From assembly GCF_001704635.1 (NCBI RefSeq), contig NZ_MAXF01000190.1:1-64000 (forward strand): a DNA stretch of 64,000 bases, in the 5' to 3' direction. Within the stretch, counting starts at the first letter, position 1. Each line of letters begins with the position of its first letter. The notes beneath the pieces are model-generated. The model made no database searches and was not told the DNA's origin. It saw nothing but the letters and a program-made list of their open reading frames with translations. This document shows positions 28,773 to 37,374 of the stretch, piece after piece. The position numbers were made by a program, and so were the translations under genes. The DNA is from Streptomyces sparsogenes. GTDB lineage: Bacteria; Actinomycetota; Actinomycetes; Streptomycetales; Streptomycetaceae.

Positions 28773-31244
28773 ATGGGTTCGGCGATGCCCGGATGGACCT
28801 GGGAGTACACGGGCTACGACCCGGCCGAGGAGCGGCTGAGGGAGTCCCTGTGCGCCCTGGGCAACGGCTACTTCGCGACCCGGGGTGCCTTCCCGGAGTG
28901 CGCGGCGGATCGCGTGCACGGCCCCGGCACCTATGTCGCCGGGTGTTACAACCGGCTGGAGTCGCGGGTGGCGGGCCGGCGGGTGGAGAACGAGGACCTG
29001 GTCAACCTGCCCAACTGGCTGTCGCTGCGCTTCCGGAGCAGGGGCGAGGACTCCGGCGGTGAGGACACCGGTGGCGAGGCCCCGGCGCCGTGGCTCTCGC
29101 CGGACACCGCCCCGCCGCTCGACCACCGGCTCACCCTGGACCTGCGCGCGGGCGTCCTGGAACGCGCCACGCGGTACGTGGACCACGCCGGCCGGCACCT
29201 GTCCGTGCGGCAGCTGCGCCTCGTCCACATGGGCGACCCGCATGTGGCGGCGCTGCGGACCGAGTTCACGGCCGAGGACTGGGCGGGGAGGCTGGAGGTG
29301 GAGTCGGCGCTGGACGGGACGGTCGCCAACACCGGCGTCGCCCGGTACCGGCAGCTGGCCGGCCGGCACCTCACCCATGTGCACACCGGCACCGCGCCCA
29401 GCGGTGACGCGGTCTGGCTGCGCTGCCGCACCAGCACCTCCGACATCCGCGTCGGCATGGCCGCCCGCACCACCACCGACGGCGACACCGCCATCGCCGG
29501 CGCCCATGGGCCGGGGCGCGCCTGTCTCCTGCTGCGGCCGCTCATGGAGCCGGGCCGGACGGTGACCGTGGACAAGTGCGTCGCCCTGCACACCTCGCGC
29601 GACCCGGCGATCAGCGATCCGCTGCACGCCGCCGTGGACCGGGTGGGCCGTGCGCCGGGCTTCCCGGAGCTGGCCGCCACCCACCGCAGGGCGTGGGAGC
29701 AGCTGTGGCGGGCGTGCGAGCTGGACGTGCCCGGCCAGGCCGGGCGGATCCTGCGGCTGCACCTGTTCCACCTGCTGCAGACGCTCTCCCCGCACACCGC
29801 GGACCTGGACGTGGGGGTGCCGGCGCGCGGGCTGCACGGCGAGGCGTACCGGGGGCATGTGTTCTGGGACGAGCTGTTCGTGCTGCCGTATCTGAACCTG
29901 CACTTCCCCGAGGTGTCCCGGGCGCTGCTCGACTACCGCCACCGGCGGCTGGAACGGGCGTGTTTCGCGGCCCGCGACGCCGGGCGGGCGGGCGCGATGT
30001 ACCCGTGGCAGAGCGGCAGCGACGGCCGTGAGGAGACCCAGCGGCTGCACCTCAACCCGCGTTCGGGACGCTGGCTGCCCGACCACTCCCGGCTCCAGCA
30101 CCACGTCGGCTCGGCGATCGCGTACAACGTGTGGCAGTACGGCGAGGCCACCGGCGACGCGGAGTTCATGCACACCAAGGGCGCCGAGATGCTGCTCGAG
30201 ATCGCCCGGTTCTGGGCCGACGCGGCCACCTGGGACAGCGCCCGCGGACGGTACCGGATCCTCGGCGTGGTCGGTCCCGACGAATACCACGACGCCTACC
30301 CCGGCGCCTCCCGCCCCGGCATCGACGACAACGCGTACACCAACGTCAGCGCCGCGTGGGTGCTGGCCCGCGCCATCGGCCTGCTGCGCTCCCTGCCCGA
30401 GCCGCGCCGCCGGGACCTGTACGAGCGCACCGCGCTGGACGACGCGGAGCTCGACGTGTGGGAGGAGGTGTCCCGGGGCCTTCTGGTGCCGTGGCACCGC
30501 GGGGTGGTCAGCCAGTTCGACGGCTACGGCGAGCTGGCGGAGCTCGACTGGGACCGCTACCGGGAGCGTTACGGCGACATTCGGCGCCTGGACCGGATCC
30601 TGGAGGCCGAGGGCGACACGGTCAACCGCTACCAGGTGTCCAAGCAGGCCGACGTGCTGATGCTCGGCTATCTGTTCGCGCCGGCCGAGCTCCACGGCCT
30701 CTTCCGGCGGCTCGGCCACGAGCTGGACGACACCGCCTGGCGGCGCACCGTCGACTACTACCTGCGCCGCACCAGCCACGGATCCACCCTCAGCAGCCTC
30801 GTCCACGCCTGGGTGCTGCCCCGGGTGCGGCGGGCGGACGCCTGGCGGTTCTGTCAGGAGGTCCTCACCGGCGACATCGCCGATGTGCAGGGCGGCACCA
30901 CCGGGGAGGGCATCCACCTCGGCGCCATGGCCGGCGCCCTCGACCTCGTCCAGCGCGGCCTGACCGGCCTGGAGTGCCGGGCCGGGGTGCTGCGGCTGGA
31001 TCCCGTGCCGCTGCCGGAGCTGTCCCGGTTCGGGCTGTCGGTCCGCTACCGGGGCCACTGGGGGGTGCGCCTGCGGTTGGGCGGCGGCCGGTTGCGGATC
31101 ACCGTGCCGGTCTCCGACCGGGAACCGATCGAGGTGGCGTCGGCCGGCCGCACGGTGTCCGTGGCCCCGGGCGAGACCCGCCTGCTGACCCTGCCGGGCG
31201 GGTGTCGCGGCCGACAGCGCGAGGCCGCGCCCGACACGCCATGA
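28773..31244 (+). CDS. Glycoside hydrolase family 65 disaccharide phosphorylase
   Basis: An 823-residue GH65 protein, the family of maltose, trehalose and kojibiose phosphorylases. The N-terminal beta-sandwich (about 1-280) contains LCALGNGYFATRGAFPE; the (alpha/alpha)6 barrel carries GHVFWDELFVLPYL and the general-acid Glu504 in VVGPDEYHDAYPG; the phosphate-binding loop is RRTSHGSTLSSLVHAW. These phosphate contacts favour a phosphorylase over a hydrolase, releasing beta-glucose-1-phosphate. No beta-phosphoglucomutase lies next to it in this window, so the fate of the product is unclear. The ATG at 28773 follows a G-rich element. It may provide sugar phosphate at low ATP cost, in keeping with its stress-linked neighbours. 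Confidence 0.88.
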   Translation: MGSAMPGWTWEYTGYDPAEERLRESLCALGNGYFATRGAFPECAADRVHGPGTYVAGCYNRLESRVAGRRVENEDLVNLPNWLSLRFRSRGEDSGGEDTGGEAPAPWLSPDTAPPLDHRLTLDLRAGVLERATRYVDHAGRHLSVRQLRLVHMGDPHVAALRTEFTAEDWAGRLEVESALDGTVANTGVARYRQLAGRHLTHVHTGTAPSGDAVWLRCRTSTSDIRVGMAARTTTDGDTAIAGAHGPGRACLLLRPLMEPGRTVTVDKCVALHTSRDPAISDPLHAAVDRVGRAPGFPELAATHRRAWEQLWRACELDVPGQAGRILRLHLFHLLQTLSPHTADLDVGVPARGLHGEAYRGHVFWDELFVLPYLNLHFPEVSRALLDYRHRRLERACFAARDAGRAGAMYPWQSGSDGREETQRLHLNPRSGRWLPDHSRLQHHVGSAIAYNVWQYGEATGDAEFMHTKGAEMLLEIARFWADAATWDSARGRYRILGVVGPDEYHDAYPGASRPGIDDNAYTNVSAAWVLARAIGLLRSLPEPRRRDLYERTALDDAELDVWEEVSRGLLVPWHRGVVSQFDGYGELAELDWDRYRERYGDIRRLDRILEAEGDTVNRYQVSKQADVLMLGYLFAPAELHGLFRRLGHELDDTAWRRTVDYYLRRTSHGSTLSSLVHAWVLPRVRRADAWRFCQEVLTGDIADVQGGTTGEGIHLGAMAGALDLVQRGLTGLECRAGVLRLDPVPLPELSRFGLSVRYRGHWGVRLRLGGGRLRITVPVSDREPIEVASAGRTVSVAPGETRLLTLPGGCRGRQREAAPDTP

Positions 31245-31281
31245 TGGGAGTGGGGCCCTACGCGTCAGAGAGGTGAGCCGG

Positions 31282-31716
31282 ATGCCGCCGCAGGACGCCA
31301 CGCGGCGCGCGGGTTACCGCGGTGTTCCCCACACCGCGGACCTCCGGGTGGAGGCGTGGGCCCCCACCCGCGAGGAGTGCCTGGCGCAGGCGGTCCGGGG
31401 CGTGCTGGCGTCATGCCTCGACCTGACGGGCGCGGCAGGTGTCCGCAGGCGGGAGGTCGTGCTGCGGGCGGACACCGACGAGGACCTGCTGGCGGATCTC
31501 CTGGACGAGGTCATCTACTGGCTCGACACCGCGGACGAGATCCCGGTCGAGGTGGAGCTGACCGCCGTCCCGGGCGGGCTGCGGGCCGGACTGCACATGG
31601 CGGACACCCGGTCGCTCCCCGCGACGGGGGCCGCGCTGAAGGCGGTCACTCTCCATGATCTGCGCTTCGGCCCCGGTCCCGACGGGTGGCGGTGCGCGGT
31701 GACGCTCGACGTGTGA
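31282..31716 (+). CDS. Archease
   Basis: A 144-residue archease, the chaperone that speeds guanylation and multiple turnover of the RtcB RNA ligase. Conserved features are GYRGVPHTADLRVEAWAPT near the start (with the metal-binding Asp), the central DTDEDLLADLLDEVIYWLDT and a C-terminal ALKAVTLHDLRF. The ATG with AGAGG nine nucleotides upstream is preferred to a GTG nine nucleotides earlier. It immediately precedes rtcB (14 nt), the standard functional pair, and follows GH65 by 37 nt. Confidence 0.9.
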   Translation: MPPQDATRRAGYRGVPHTADLRVEAWAPTREECLAQAVRGVLASCLDLTGAAGVRRREVVLRADTDEDLLADLLDEVIYWLDTADEIPVEVELTAVPGGLRAGLHMADTRSLPATGAALKAVTLHDLRFGPGPDGWRCAVTLDV

Positions 31717-31730
31717 CGAGGACGGCCGGC

Positions 31731-33155
31731 ATGGACATCACGGTGACGGAGGAGAGCCCGTTCCGCTTCCGCATCGACCCGCGGGGCCGGATGAGCGTGC
31801 CCGGCGTCGTCTTCGCCAGCCGGCGGCTGCTGCCGCAGGCGGTCGGGGACCGGGCACTGGAGCAGGTGGTGAACGTGGCGACACTGCCCGGCGTCGTCCG
31901 CGCCTCCTTCGCCATGCCCGATGTGCACTGGGGTTACGGCTTCCCGATCGGCGGGGTCGCCGCCACGGACATCGACACCGGCGGGGTGATCTCGCCCGGC
32001 GGGGTGGGGTTCGACATCTCCTGTGGCGTCCGGCTGCTGGCCGCCGACCTCGAGCGGGCGGAGCTGGCCCCGCGCCTGCGGCGACTGATGGACATCCTCG
32101 GCGACACCATTCCGCGCGGCGCGGGGCGCGGCGGCCTGTGGCGGCTGTCCGGGCGCGCGGAGATGGAGCAGCTCCTCGCCCACGGCGCCGGGTACGCCGT
32201 CGAGCGCGGCCATGGCACACCCCGCGACCTGGCCCGCTGCGAGGACCACGGGAGCCTGGCCGGGGCCGATCCGTCCCAGGTCGGGCAGCGGGCCGTGGAC
32301 CGGGGGCTGGAGCAGGTGGGCAGCCTGGGCTCGGGCAACCACTTCCTGGAGGTCCAGGCCGTGGACCGGGTGTACGACCCCGGGGCGGCCGCCGCCTTCG
32401 GTCTGCGCCCCGGCCAGGTGTGCGTGATGATCCACTGCGGTTCACGCGGCCTGGGCCACCAGGTGTGCGCCGACCACGTACGGGTCATGGACCGCTCGCC
32501 GTACACCGGCGCCTTCGGCCTCCCGGACCGCCAGCTGGCCTGCGCCCCGGTCGCTTCGCCGCCCGGCCGGGCCTACCTCGGCGCGATGGCGGCCGCGGCC
32601 AACTACGGGCGCGCCAACCGGCAACTGCTCACCGAGGCCGCGCGCCGGGCGTTCGCCTCGGCCACCCGGGCCGGCCTCGACCTGGTCTACGACGTGTCCC
32701 ACAACATGGCCAAGCTCGAGACTCACGAGGTGGAGGGCGTGCCGCGCCGGCTGTGCGTCCACCGCAAGGGCGCCACCCTGGCCCTCCCGCCCGGCTGCCC
32801 CGACCTGCCGGAGGACCTCGCCGAGGCCGGGCAGCCCGTCCTGGTGCCCGGCACCATGGGCACCGCCTCCTACGTGATGGTCGGCACCCCCGGGAACGAC
32901 GCCTTCGCGTCCGCCTGCCACGGCGCGGGCCGGGTGTGGAGCCGCCACCAGGCGCTGCGCCAGGTCCGTGGCCAACAGCTGCGCGAGGAGCTGGAGTCCC
33001 GGGGCATCGCCGTCCGGCCGTCGTCGTGGCGCGGGCTCGCCGAGGAGACCCCCGCCGCCTACAAGGACGTCGACGCGGTGGTCGCCGCCACCGAAGGCGC
33101 CGGGCTCGCCAGGGCGGTGGCCCGGCTGGTCCCCCTCGGCGTGGTCAAGGGATGA
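31731..33155 (+). CDS. rtcB: RtcB-type RNA ligase
   Basis: A 474-residue RNA-splicing ligase that joins 2',3'-cyclic phosphate and 5'-hydroxyl RNA ends using GTP and manganese. Metal ligands of the family are visible in GVGFDISCGVRLL (Asp and Cys), LGSGNHFLEV, MIHCGSRGLGHQ and DVSHNMAKLE. The histidine that carries GMP is expected at His397 in CHGAGRVWSR. GAGGA stands eight nucleotides before the ATG. With archease it forms an RNA-repair unit, plausibly dealing with tRNA or rRNA cleaved by stress-activated ribonucleases; the damaged target is not indicated. Confidence 0.94.
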   Translation: MDITVTEESPFRFRIDPRGRMSVPGVVFASRRLLPQAVGDRALEQVVNVATLPGVVRASFAMPDVHWGYGFPIGGVAATDIDTGGVISPGGVGFDISCGVRLLAADLERAELAPRLRRLMDILGDTIPRGAGRGGLWRLSGRAEMEQLLAHGAGYAVERGHGTPRDLARCEDHGSLAGADPSQVGQRAVDRGLEQVGSLGSGNHFLEVQAVDRVYDPGAAAAFGLRPGQVCVMIHCGSRGLGHQVCADHVRVMDRSPYTGAFGLPDRQLACAPVASPPGRAYLGAMAAAANYGRANRQLLTEAARRAFASATRAGLDLVYDVSHNMAKLETHEVEGVPRRLCVHRKGATLALPPGCPDLPEDLAEAGQPVLVPGTMGTASYVMVGTPGNDAFASACHGAGRVWSRHQALRQVRGQQLREELESRGIAVRPSSWRGLAEETPAAYKDVDAVVAATEGAGLARAVARLVPLGVVKG

Positions 33156-33505
33156 CCCGGATGGCCCAGACGGCCCAGACGATCCAGACGGCATACCTTG
33201 CGGGCCCGTCTCCGAAACCCTGCCCCAGGGCACGCCTCACGGGCCCTGAACGCACTACAGCGCCGAGGGCTGCCCGCTTCTCGTGGGCCCTGATTGCACG
33301 GTGCGCGGTTGTGGTCCGCTTCCCCGTGTCTCTTGTCGCCCTCGGTGCCACTTCCATCACACCACCGCGCCGCCCCGAGCGGAAGGGCCGACCGTGCCCC
33401 GCCCAGGGGCCGGCCCGCCCATCCGGGCGAGCCCGGCCGGTGCCACGGTGGACACGGGAAGCACCCGAAGCGGAATGAACCGGCCGCAGGAAGGCGGTGG
33501 GGACG
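33156..33505. other. 350-nt gene-free region upstream of a universal stress gene
   Basis: No convincing gene on either strand. Three 9-nt units (GCCCAGACG twice, then ATCCAGACG; 33164-33190) lie just after rtcB. A 15-nt direct repeat, GGGCCCTGAnnGCAC, occurs at 33241-33255 and 33285-33299; a relative, GTGCCCGAATTGCAC, occurs at 47164-47178 before another stress locus. It may contain the promoter of the universal stress gene, but no convincing -35/-10 pair was found. Confidence 0.45.
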
Positions 33506-34387
33506 ATGTCGCTCTCGCTGGTCGTGGGCGTCGACGGATCGGAGTCGAGTCTCCAGGCGGTGGACTGGGCCGTGGACGAGGCGGCGCGCCACGGGCTGCC
33601 GCTGCGCCTGATCCACGCCTCCCGCTGGGACCGGTACGAGGGGAGCCTCCCCTACTTCGACACCGGCCGCCCGCCCTCCGCGGAGATCCTGGCCGAGCGG
33701 ATCGCCGCGTCCGCCGCGGAACGCGCGGCGCTGCGCGACCCGGACGTCAAGGCGTGCGGCGAGGCGGTGGCCGAGGACACCGTGACCGCGCTGCTGGCGG
33801 CCAGCCGTGAGGCGTTCGCCGTGGTCACGGGCGCGCGCGGCGCGGGCGAGGTCGCCGGGTCGCTCCTCGGTTCGGTCAGCCTGGCGGTGGCGGCACGCGC
33901 CCTGTGCCCGGTGGTCGTGGTCCGCGGCGGGGAGCGTAACCGCGTGGGGGCCTTCGGCCGTGTCGTCCTGGCGATCGGCGACCCCGCGGAGGGCTCGGCG
34001 GCGGCGCGGTTCGCCTTCGCCGAGGCGCGGACACGCCACGCCGAGGTGCGGGCCGTACGGACCTGGCTGTGCCCGGCGGAGCGGCACGCGGGCCGGCCGC
34101 TGCACGCGCACGAGGCCCCCACCCTGCTCTACGAGGAGCAGGCGGCGAGCATCCTCGGCGAGGTGCTGGACCGGGTCGAGGACGAGCGCGACGGGATCGC
34201 CTGCCACCGCGATGTGGTCGAGGGGCCCGCGCACCGGGTGCTGCTCGACCTGTCGGCCCACGCCGACCTGCTGGTGGTCGGGGCCCTCCGCCGCCCCGAC
34301 CACACCGGTCTGCAGCTCGGCCGGGTCAGCCACGCCGTACTGCATCACTGCGCGTGTCCGGTGGCCGTCGTACCGGACCGCCCGTGA
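33506..34387 (+). CDS. Two-domain universal stress protein
   Basis: A 293-residue cytoplasmic protein of two tandem UspA domains (about 1-140 and 150-293). Each keeps parts of the nucleotide-binding pattern: VVGVDGSESSLQAVDWAV at the start, and TGARGAGEVAGSLLGSVSLA and VVGALRRPDHTGLQLGRVSHA late in each domain. The ATG is preferred over an upstream GTG because AGGAAGG lies 11 nt before it. It is a close paralogue of the protein encoded at 51571-52446, sharing leader sequence as well as protein motifs. It stands 95 nt ahead of the V/A-ATPase operon and may be cotranscribed. Tandem Usp proteins of actinobacteria accumulate in hypoxia and dormancy. Confidence 0.9.
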   Translation: MSLSLVVGVDGSESSLQAVDWAVDEAARHGLPLRLIHASRWDRYEGSLPYFDTGRPPSAEILAERIAASAAERAALRDPDVKACGEAVAEDTVTALLAASREAFAVVTGARGAGEVAGSLLGSVSLAVAARALCPVVVVRGGERNRVGAFGRVVLAIGDPAEGSAAARFAFAEARTRHAEVRAVRTWLCPAERHAGRPLHAHEAPTLLYEEQAASILGEVLDRVEDERDGIACHRDVVEGPAHRVLLDLSAHADLLVVGALRRPDHTGLQLGRVSHAVLHHCACPVAVVPDRP

Positions 34388-34482
34388 CGGTGGCCGGGCC
34401 CCCGGGGACGGTCCGGTCCGGCGCGACAGAAGGGCTCCGGGTGCGGACACTTGGGGAAAGGCGCCGAACGTGAGGAGCGCGC

Positions 34483-34989
34483 GTGGCCGGATTCCGGGAG
34501 TTGCTGCTGCGGTTCCGCCCCGTGGGTTCGCCGGGCCGGGCGGCGCCCGGCGGCGTCCCGGCGGATCGCGCCGCCGAGCTCGCCGCCGAGCTGGCGCCGC
34601 CGCTGTCCCATCTGGAGGCGGCCGAGGCCGAGGCGCGGCGCATCCGTGAGGAGGCCGCCCGGGCGGCGGCGGCGAAGCGGCGGGACGCCGAGCGGCAGGC
34701 GGAGACGATCGTGCGGCGGGCCCGGGAGCGGGCCGACGAGGTGCGGGCCGGGGCCGCGGCCCGGGGCCGCCTCGCGGCCGAGGCCGAGGCGGCGGAGCTG
34801 CTGGCCACCGCGGAGCGGGACGCGGCCGCGACCCGGGCCCGGGCCCGGGCCCGGATGCCCGGGCTGCTGGACCGGGTGGCGCGGCTGGTGATCGAGGACA
34901 TCGAGGCACCCGGGCCGCCGGTGGCCGGACCCGGAAGCGCCCCGGCGCGGGGTGGGCCGGACGGGGGCCTGCCGGAGCGGGGCCCGTGA
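34483..34989 (+). CDS. V/A-type ATPase peripheral stalk subunit (G/H type)
   Basis: A 168-residue protein whose middle (about residues 35-130) is a long Ala/Glu/Arg coiled coil (EAEARRIREEAARAAAAKRR and following), as in the stalk subunit G/H (NtpF) that pairs with subunit E. Sequence is too biased in composition for a confident family call; the assignment relies on its length, coiled coil and its place at the head of the operon, where G/H genes usually sit. GTG start behind GAGGAG. The C-terminus is rich in Pro and Gly. Its stop overlaps the subunit C start by four nucleotides. Confidence 0.65.
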   Translation: MAGFRELLLRFRPVGSPGRAAPGGVPADRAAELAAELAPPLSHLEAAEAEARRIREEAARAAAAKRRDAERQAETIVRRARERADEVRAGAAARGRLAAEAEAAELLATAERDAAATRARARARMPGLLDRVARLVIEDIEAPGPPVAGPGSAPARGGPDGGLPERGP

Positions 34990-35915
34990 GGGGCGCCGGG
35001 TGGGTGGCGGGGGTGACGCGGGCGAGGGCCATGCTCTCCCGCGCGCTCGGTGCGGAGCGGGCCGGGCAGGTGGCCTCGGCTCCGGGTCTCGACGCCGCCG
35101 TGCGGTACCTGAGCGCCTCGGCCTACGGCCACGGCCTGCCGTCCGAGGCCTCCGTCGCCGAGGCCCAGCGGGCGGTGGCGGAAACCCTGGTGTGGCAGCT
35201 GCGGGTGCTGGCCGGGTGGCAGCCGCCGAGCGGTGTGACCGCCCTCCGGCTGCTCGCCTGCGGCTTCGAGATCGCCAACGCGGAAGACCATCTGCGGACA
35301 CTGACGGACGGCGGCCCACCGCGGCCGCCGTACCGGCTGGGCACGCTGGCGACGGCCTGGCCCCGGCTGGCCCTCACCGGCTCGCCCCAGGAGCTGCGGG
35401 CCGCGCTGGCCGCCTCCGCCTGGGGTGATCCGGGGGCCGCCACCCCCGCGGCGGTGGCGGTCGGCATGCGGGTCTCGGCCGCGGTGCGCACGGCGACGGC
35501 CGTCCCGGAGGCCGCGCGCTGGGCGGCGGGGCGGCTCGCCCTGCTGGTCGGGCGCGAGACGTTCGTCGCCCGCCGCTCGCTCACGCGCGCGTCCGCCCTG
35601 CGGGCGGGTCGGTTGCTCGGCACGGACGCCATGGCCGCGTCGTCGTATCCCGACTTCCAGCGGCACCTGCCGCCCGCCGCGCGGTGGGCCGTGGCCGGGG
35701 TCGAAGGACCGAGCGAGCTGTGGCGGGCCGAATGGCGGTGGTGGCACCGGCTCGACGAGGACGGACGGGGCCTGACGCACGGAGCCCGGCTGGGCCGCGC
35801 GCCCGTGGTCGGCGCCGCGGCGGTGCTCTCCGCGGACGCGTGGCGGGCGCGAGGCGCGCTGGAGCTGGCCGCCCGGGGCGGTGGCCGGTGGGAGGCCTTC
35901 GATGCTCCGGCCTGA
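34986..35915 (+). CDS. ntpC: V/A-type ATPase subunit C (AC39/d-like)
   Basis: A 309-residue protein fitting the V-ATPase AC39/subunit C group, the socket that couples the central stalk to the membrane ring. It is mainly alpha-helical, with a family-like segment TALRLLACGFEIANAEDHLR; relatives share a pattern of paired helices around an ExxN region. Conservation is weak and the assignment is supported mainly by operon position between the stalk gene and subunit I. GTG start in a four-nucleotide overlap with the preceding stop; its own 3' end overlaps the subunit I start by 14 nt. Confidence 0.7.
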   Translation: MRGAGWVAGVTRARAMLSRALGAERAGQVASAPGLDAAVRYLSASAYGHGLPSEASVAEAQRAVAETLVWQLRVLAGWQPPSGVTALRLLACGFEIANAEDHLRTLTDGGPPRPPYRLGTLATAWPRLALTGSPQELRAALAASAWGDPGAATPAAVAVGMRVSAAVRTATAVPEAARWAAGRLALLVGRETFVARRSLTRASALRAGRLLGTDAMAASSYPDFQRHLPPAARWAVAGVEGPSELWRAEWRWWHRLDEDGRGLTHGARLGRAPVVGAAAVLSADAWRARGALELAARGGGRWEAFDAPA

Positions 35916-37374
35916 GCCGATGATCCCGGTCCGGATGCGGCGGGTGGCGATCGTCGCCCCGTGTGCCGCGCTGCGGGACGTCCTGGTGCGGGTCGCCGAG
36001 GCCGGCCGCGTCGAGATCGATCGCGCCGACGGCGGCGGGGCCCACGCGCCCCGGACCGCGCCGGGCTCCGCCACCCGCCGGCTGCGGGCCGCCCGGACCG
36101 AGCCGGGAGGCGCCGTGCTCAGTGCCGCTCCGCCCGATCTCGACGCGCTGGAGCGAGCGGGCCGCACCGATCTGCTGGCCGGCGAGGCGCAACTCGAGGA
36201 GCGTCTCGGCGGCGCGGTGCGGCACGGCGCCGTGGCGGCACTGGCCGGCTGGTGTCCCGCCGCGGACGTCCCGGCGACCGCCGAGCGTCTCGCCGCGGCG
36301 GGAGGCTCGCTGGTTCCCCTGCGCACGCCGCGCGGCGTCGACCCGCCCACCCTGCTGCGGGGCACCGGCGCGGTGCGACGCTCGTTCGCGGGTCTGGTGC
36401 GCACGTACGGGACGGTGCCGTACGCGGACCTGGACCCCAGCGTGCCCGCGGGCGTCGTCTACGTGGTGATGTTCGGGGTGATGTTCGGCGACGCCGGGCA
36501 CGGGGCGCTGCTGCTCCTCGCCGGGCTGTCGCTGCGGCTCGGCCGTCCCCGCCGGGCAAGGCCGCTGCGCGGCCTGTGGCCGTTCGTCGTCGGGGCCGGG
36601 GTGACCAGCACCCTGGCGGGCGTCGCCTACGGGGAGTTCTTCGGTCCGACCGGGGTGCTCCCGGCGCTGTGGCTGAACCCGCTGCACGACCCCCTGCGGC
36701 TGATGGCCGCCGCCGTGGGACTCGGCGCCGTGCTGCTGGCCGGCGCGTACGGGGCGGGGATCGTCAACCGCTGGCGGGAAGGCGGGCCGTCGGGCGCCCT
36801 GTACGCGCTGTCCGGCGTCGCCGGGGCGATGCTCTACCTGGGGCTCGCCGTGATGGGCGGCGCGCTGTGGCTGAGCCGCGCCGGTGTGCTGTTCGCCGGG
36901 GCCACGATCGCGGGCGCGGGCCTCGTCCTGGCGGGCTGGGGGCTGTTCGCCGTGACCGGTGGCGGTCCGGGCGGGGTGGTCCAGGTCGGTGTCCAGCTCT
37001 TCGACGGGGTGCTGCGCATCGGGTCGAACGTCGTCTCCTTCGCACGGCTCGCGGCCTTCGGGCTCACGCATGCCGCGCTGGGGGCGATCGTGTGGCAGGG
37101 CACCACGGCACTGGCGCGCGCGGGCCAGGCGGCGCTGGTGGCCGCCGCCGTGCTGTTCGTCGTCGGCAACGCGCTCGCCTTCGCGCTCGAGGCGCTGGTC
37201 GCCGGGGTGCAGGCGCTGCGTCTCGAGTTCTACGAGCTGTTCTCCCGCGTCTTCGAGGCCCAAGGCCGTCCCTTCCGCCCCTGGCGGCTCCCCGTGCTGG
37301 ACGGCGGGCCGGACGGCGGGGGCGCCGCGGCGACAGCGCCTCGGCGGGACGCGCCGGACAAGGAGGCCCTGTGA
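35902..37374 (+). CDS. ntpI: V/A-type ATPase subunit I (a-subunit, ion channel half)
   Basis: A 490-residue membrane subunit that forms the two ion half-channels next to the c ring. A cytoplasmic N-terminal domain (about 1-180) is followed by about seven helices, with the family signatures YADLDPSVPAGVVYVVMFGV and MFGDAGHGALLLLAG, GVAYGEFFGPTG and SNVVSFARLAAFGLTHAAL, the last holding the essential arginine. It is shorter than the usual 600-660 residues, mostly in the N-terminal domain. GGGAGG precedes the ATG, which overlaps the subunit C gene; a second ATG at 35920 is possible. Confidence 0.9.
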   Translation: MLRPEPMIPVRMRRVAIVAPCAALRDVLVRVAEAGRVEIDRADGGGAHAPRTAPGSATRRLRAARTEPGGAVLSAAPPDLDALERAGRTDLLAGEAQLEERLGGAVRHGAVAALAGWCPAADVPATAERLAAAGGSLVPLRTPRGVDPPTLLRGTGAVRRSFAGLVRTYGTVPYADLDPSVPAGVVYVVMFGVMFGDAGHGALLLLAGLSLRLGRPRRARPLRGLWPFVVGAGVTSTLAGVAYGEFFGPTGVLPALWLNPLHDPLRLMAAAVGLGAVLLAGAYGAGIVNRWREGGPSGALYALSGVAGAMLYLGLAVMGGALWLSRAGVLFAGATIAGAGLVLAGWGLFAVTGGGPGGVVQVGVQLFDGVLRIGSNVVSFARLAAFGLTHAALGAIVWQGTTALARAGQAALVAAAVLFVVGNALAFALEALVAGVQALRLEFYELFSRVFEAQGRPFRPWRLPVLDGGPDGGGAAATAPRRDAPDKEAL

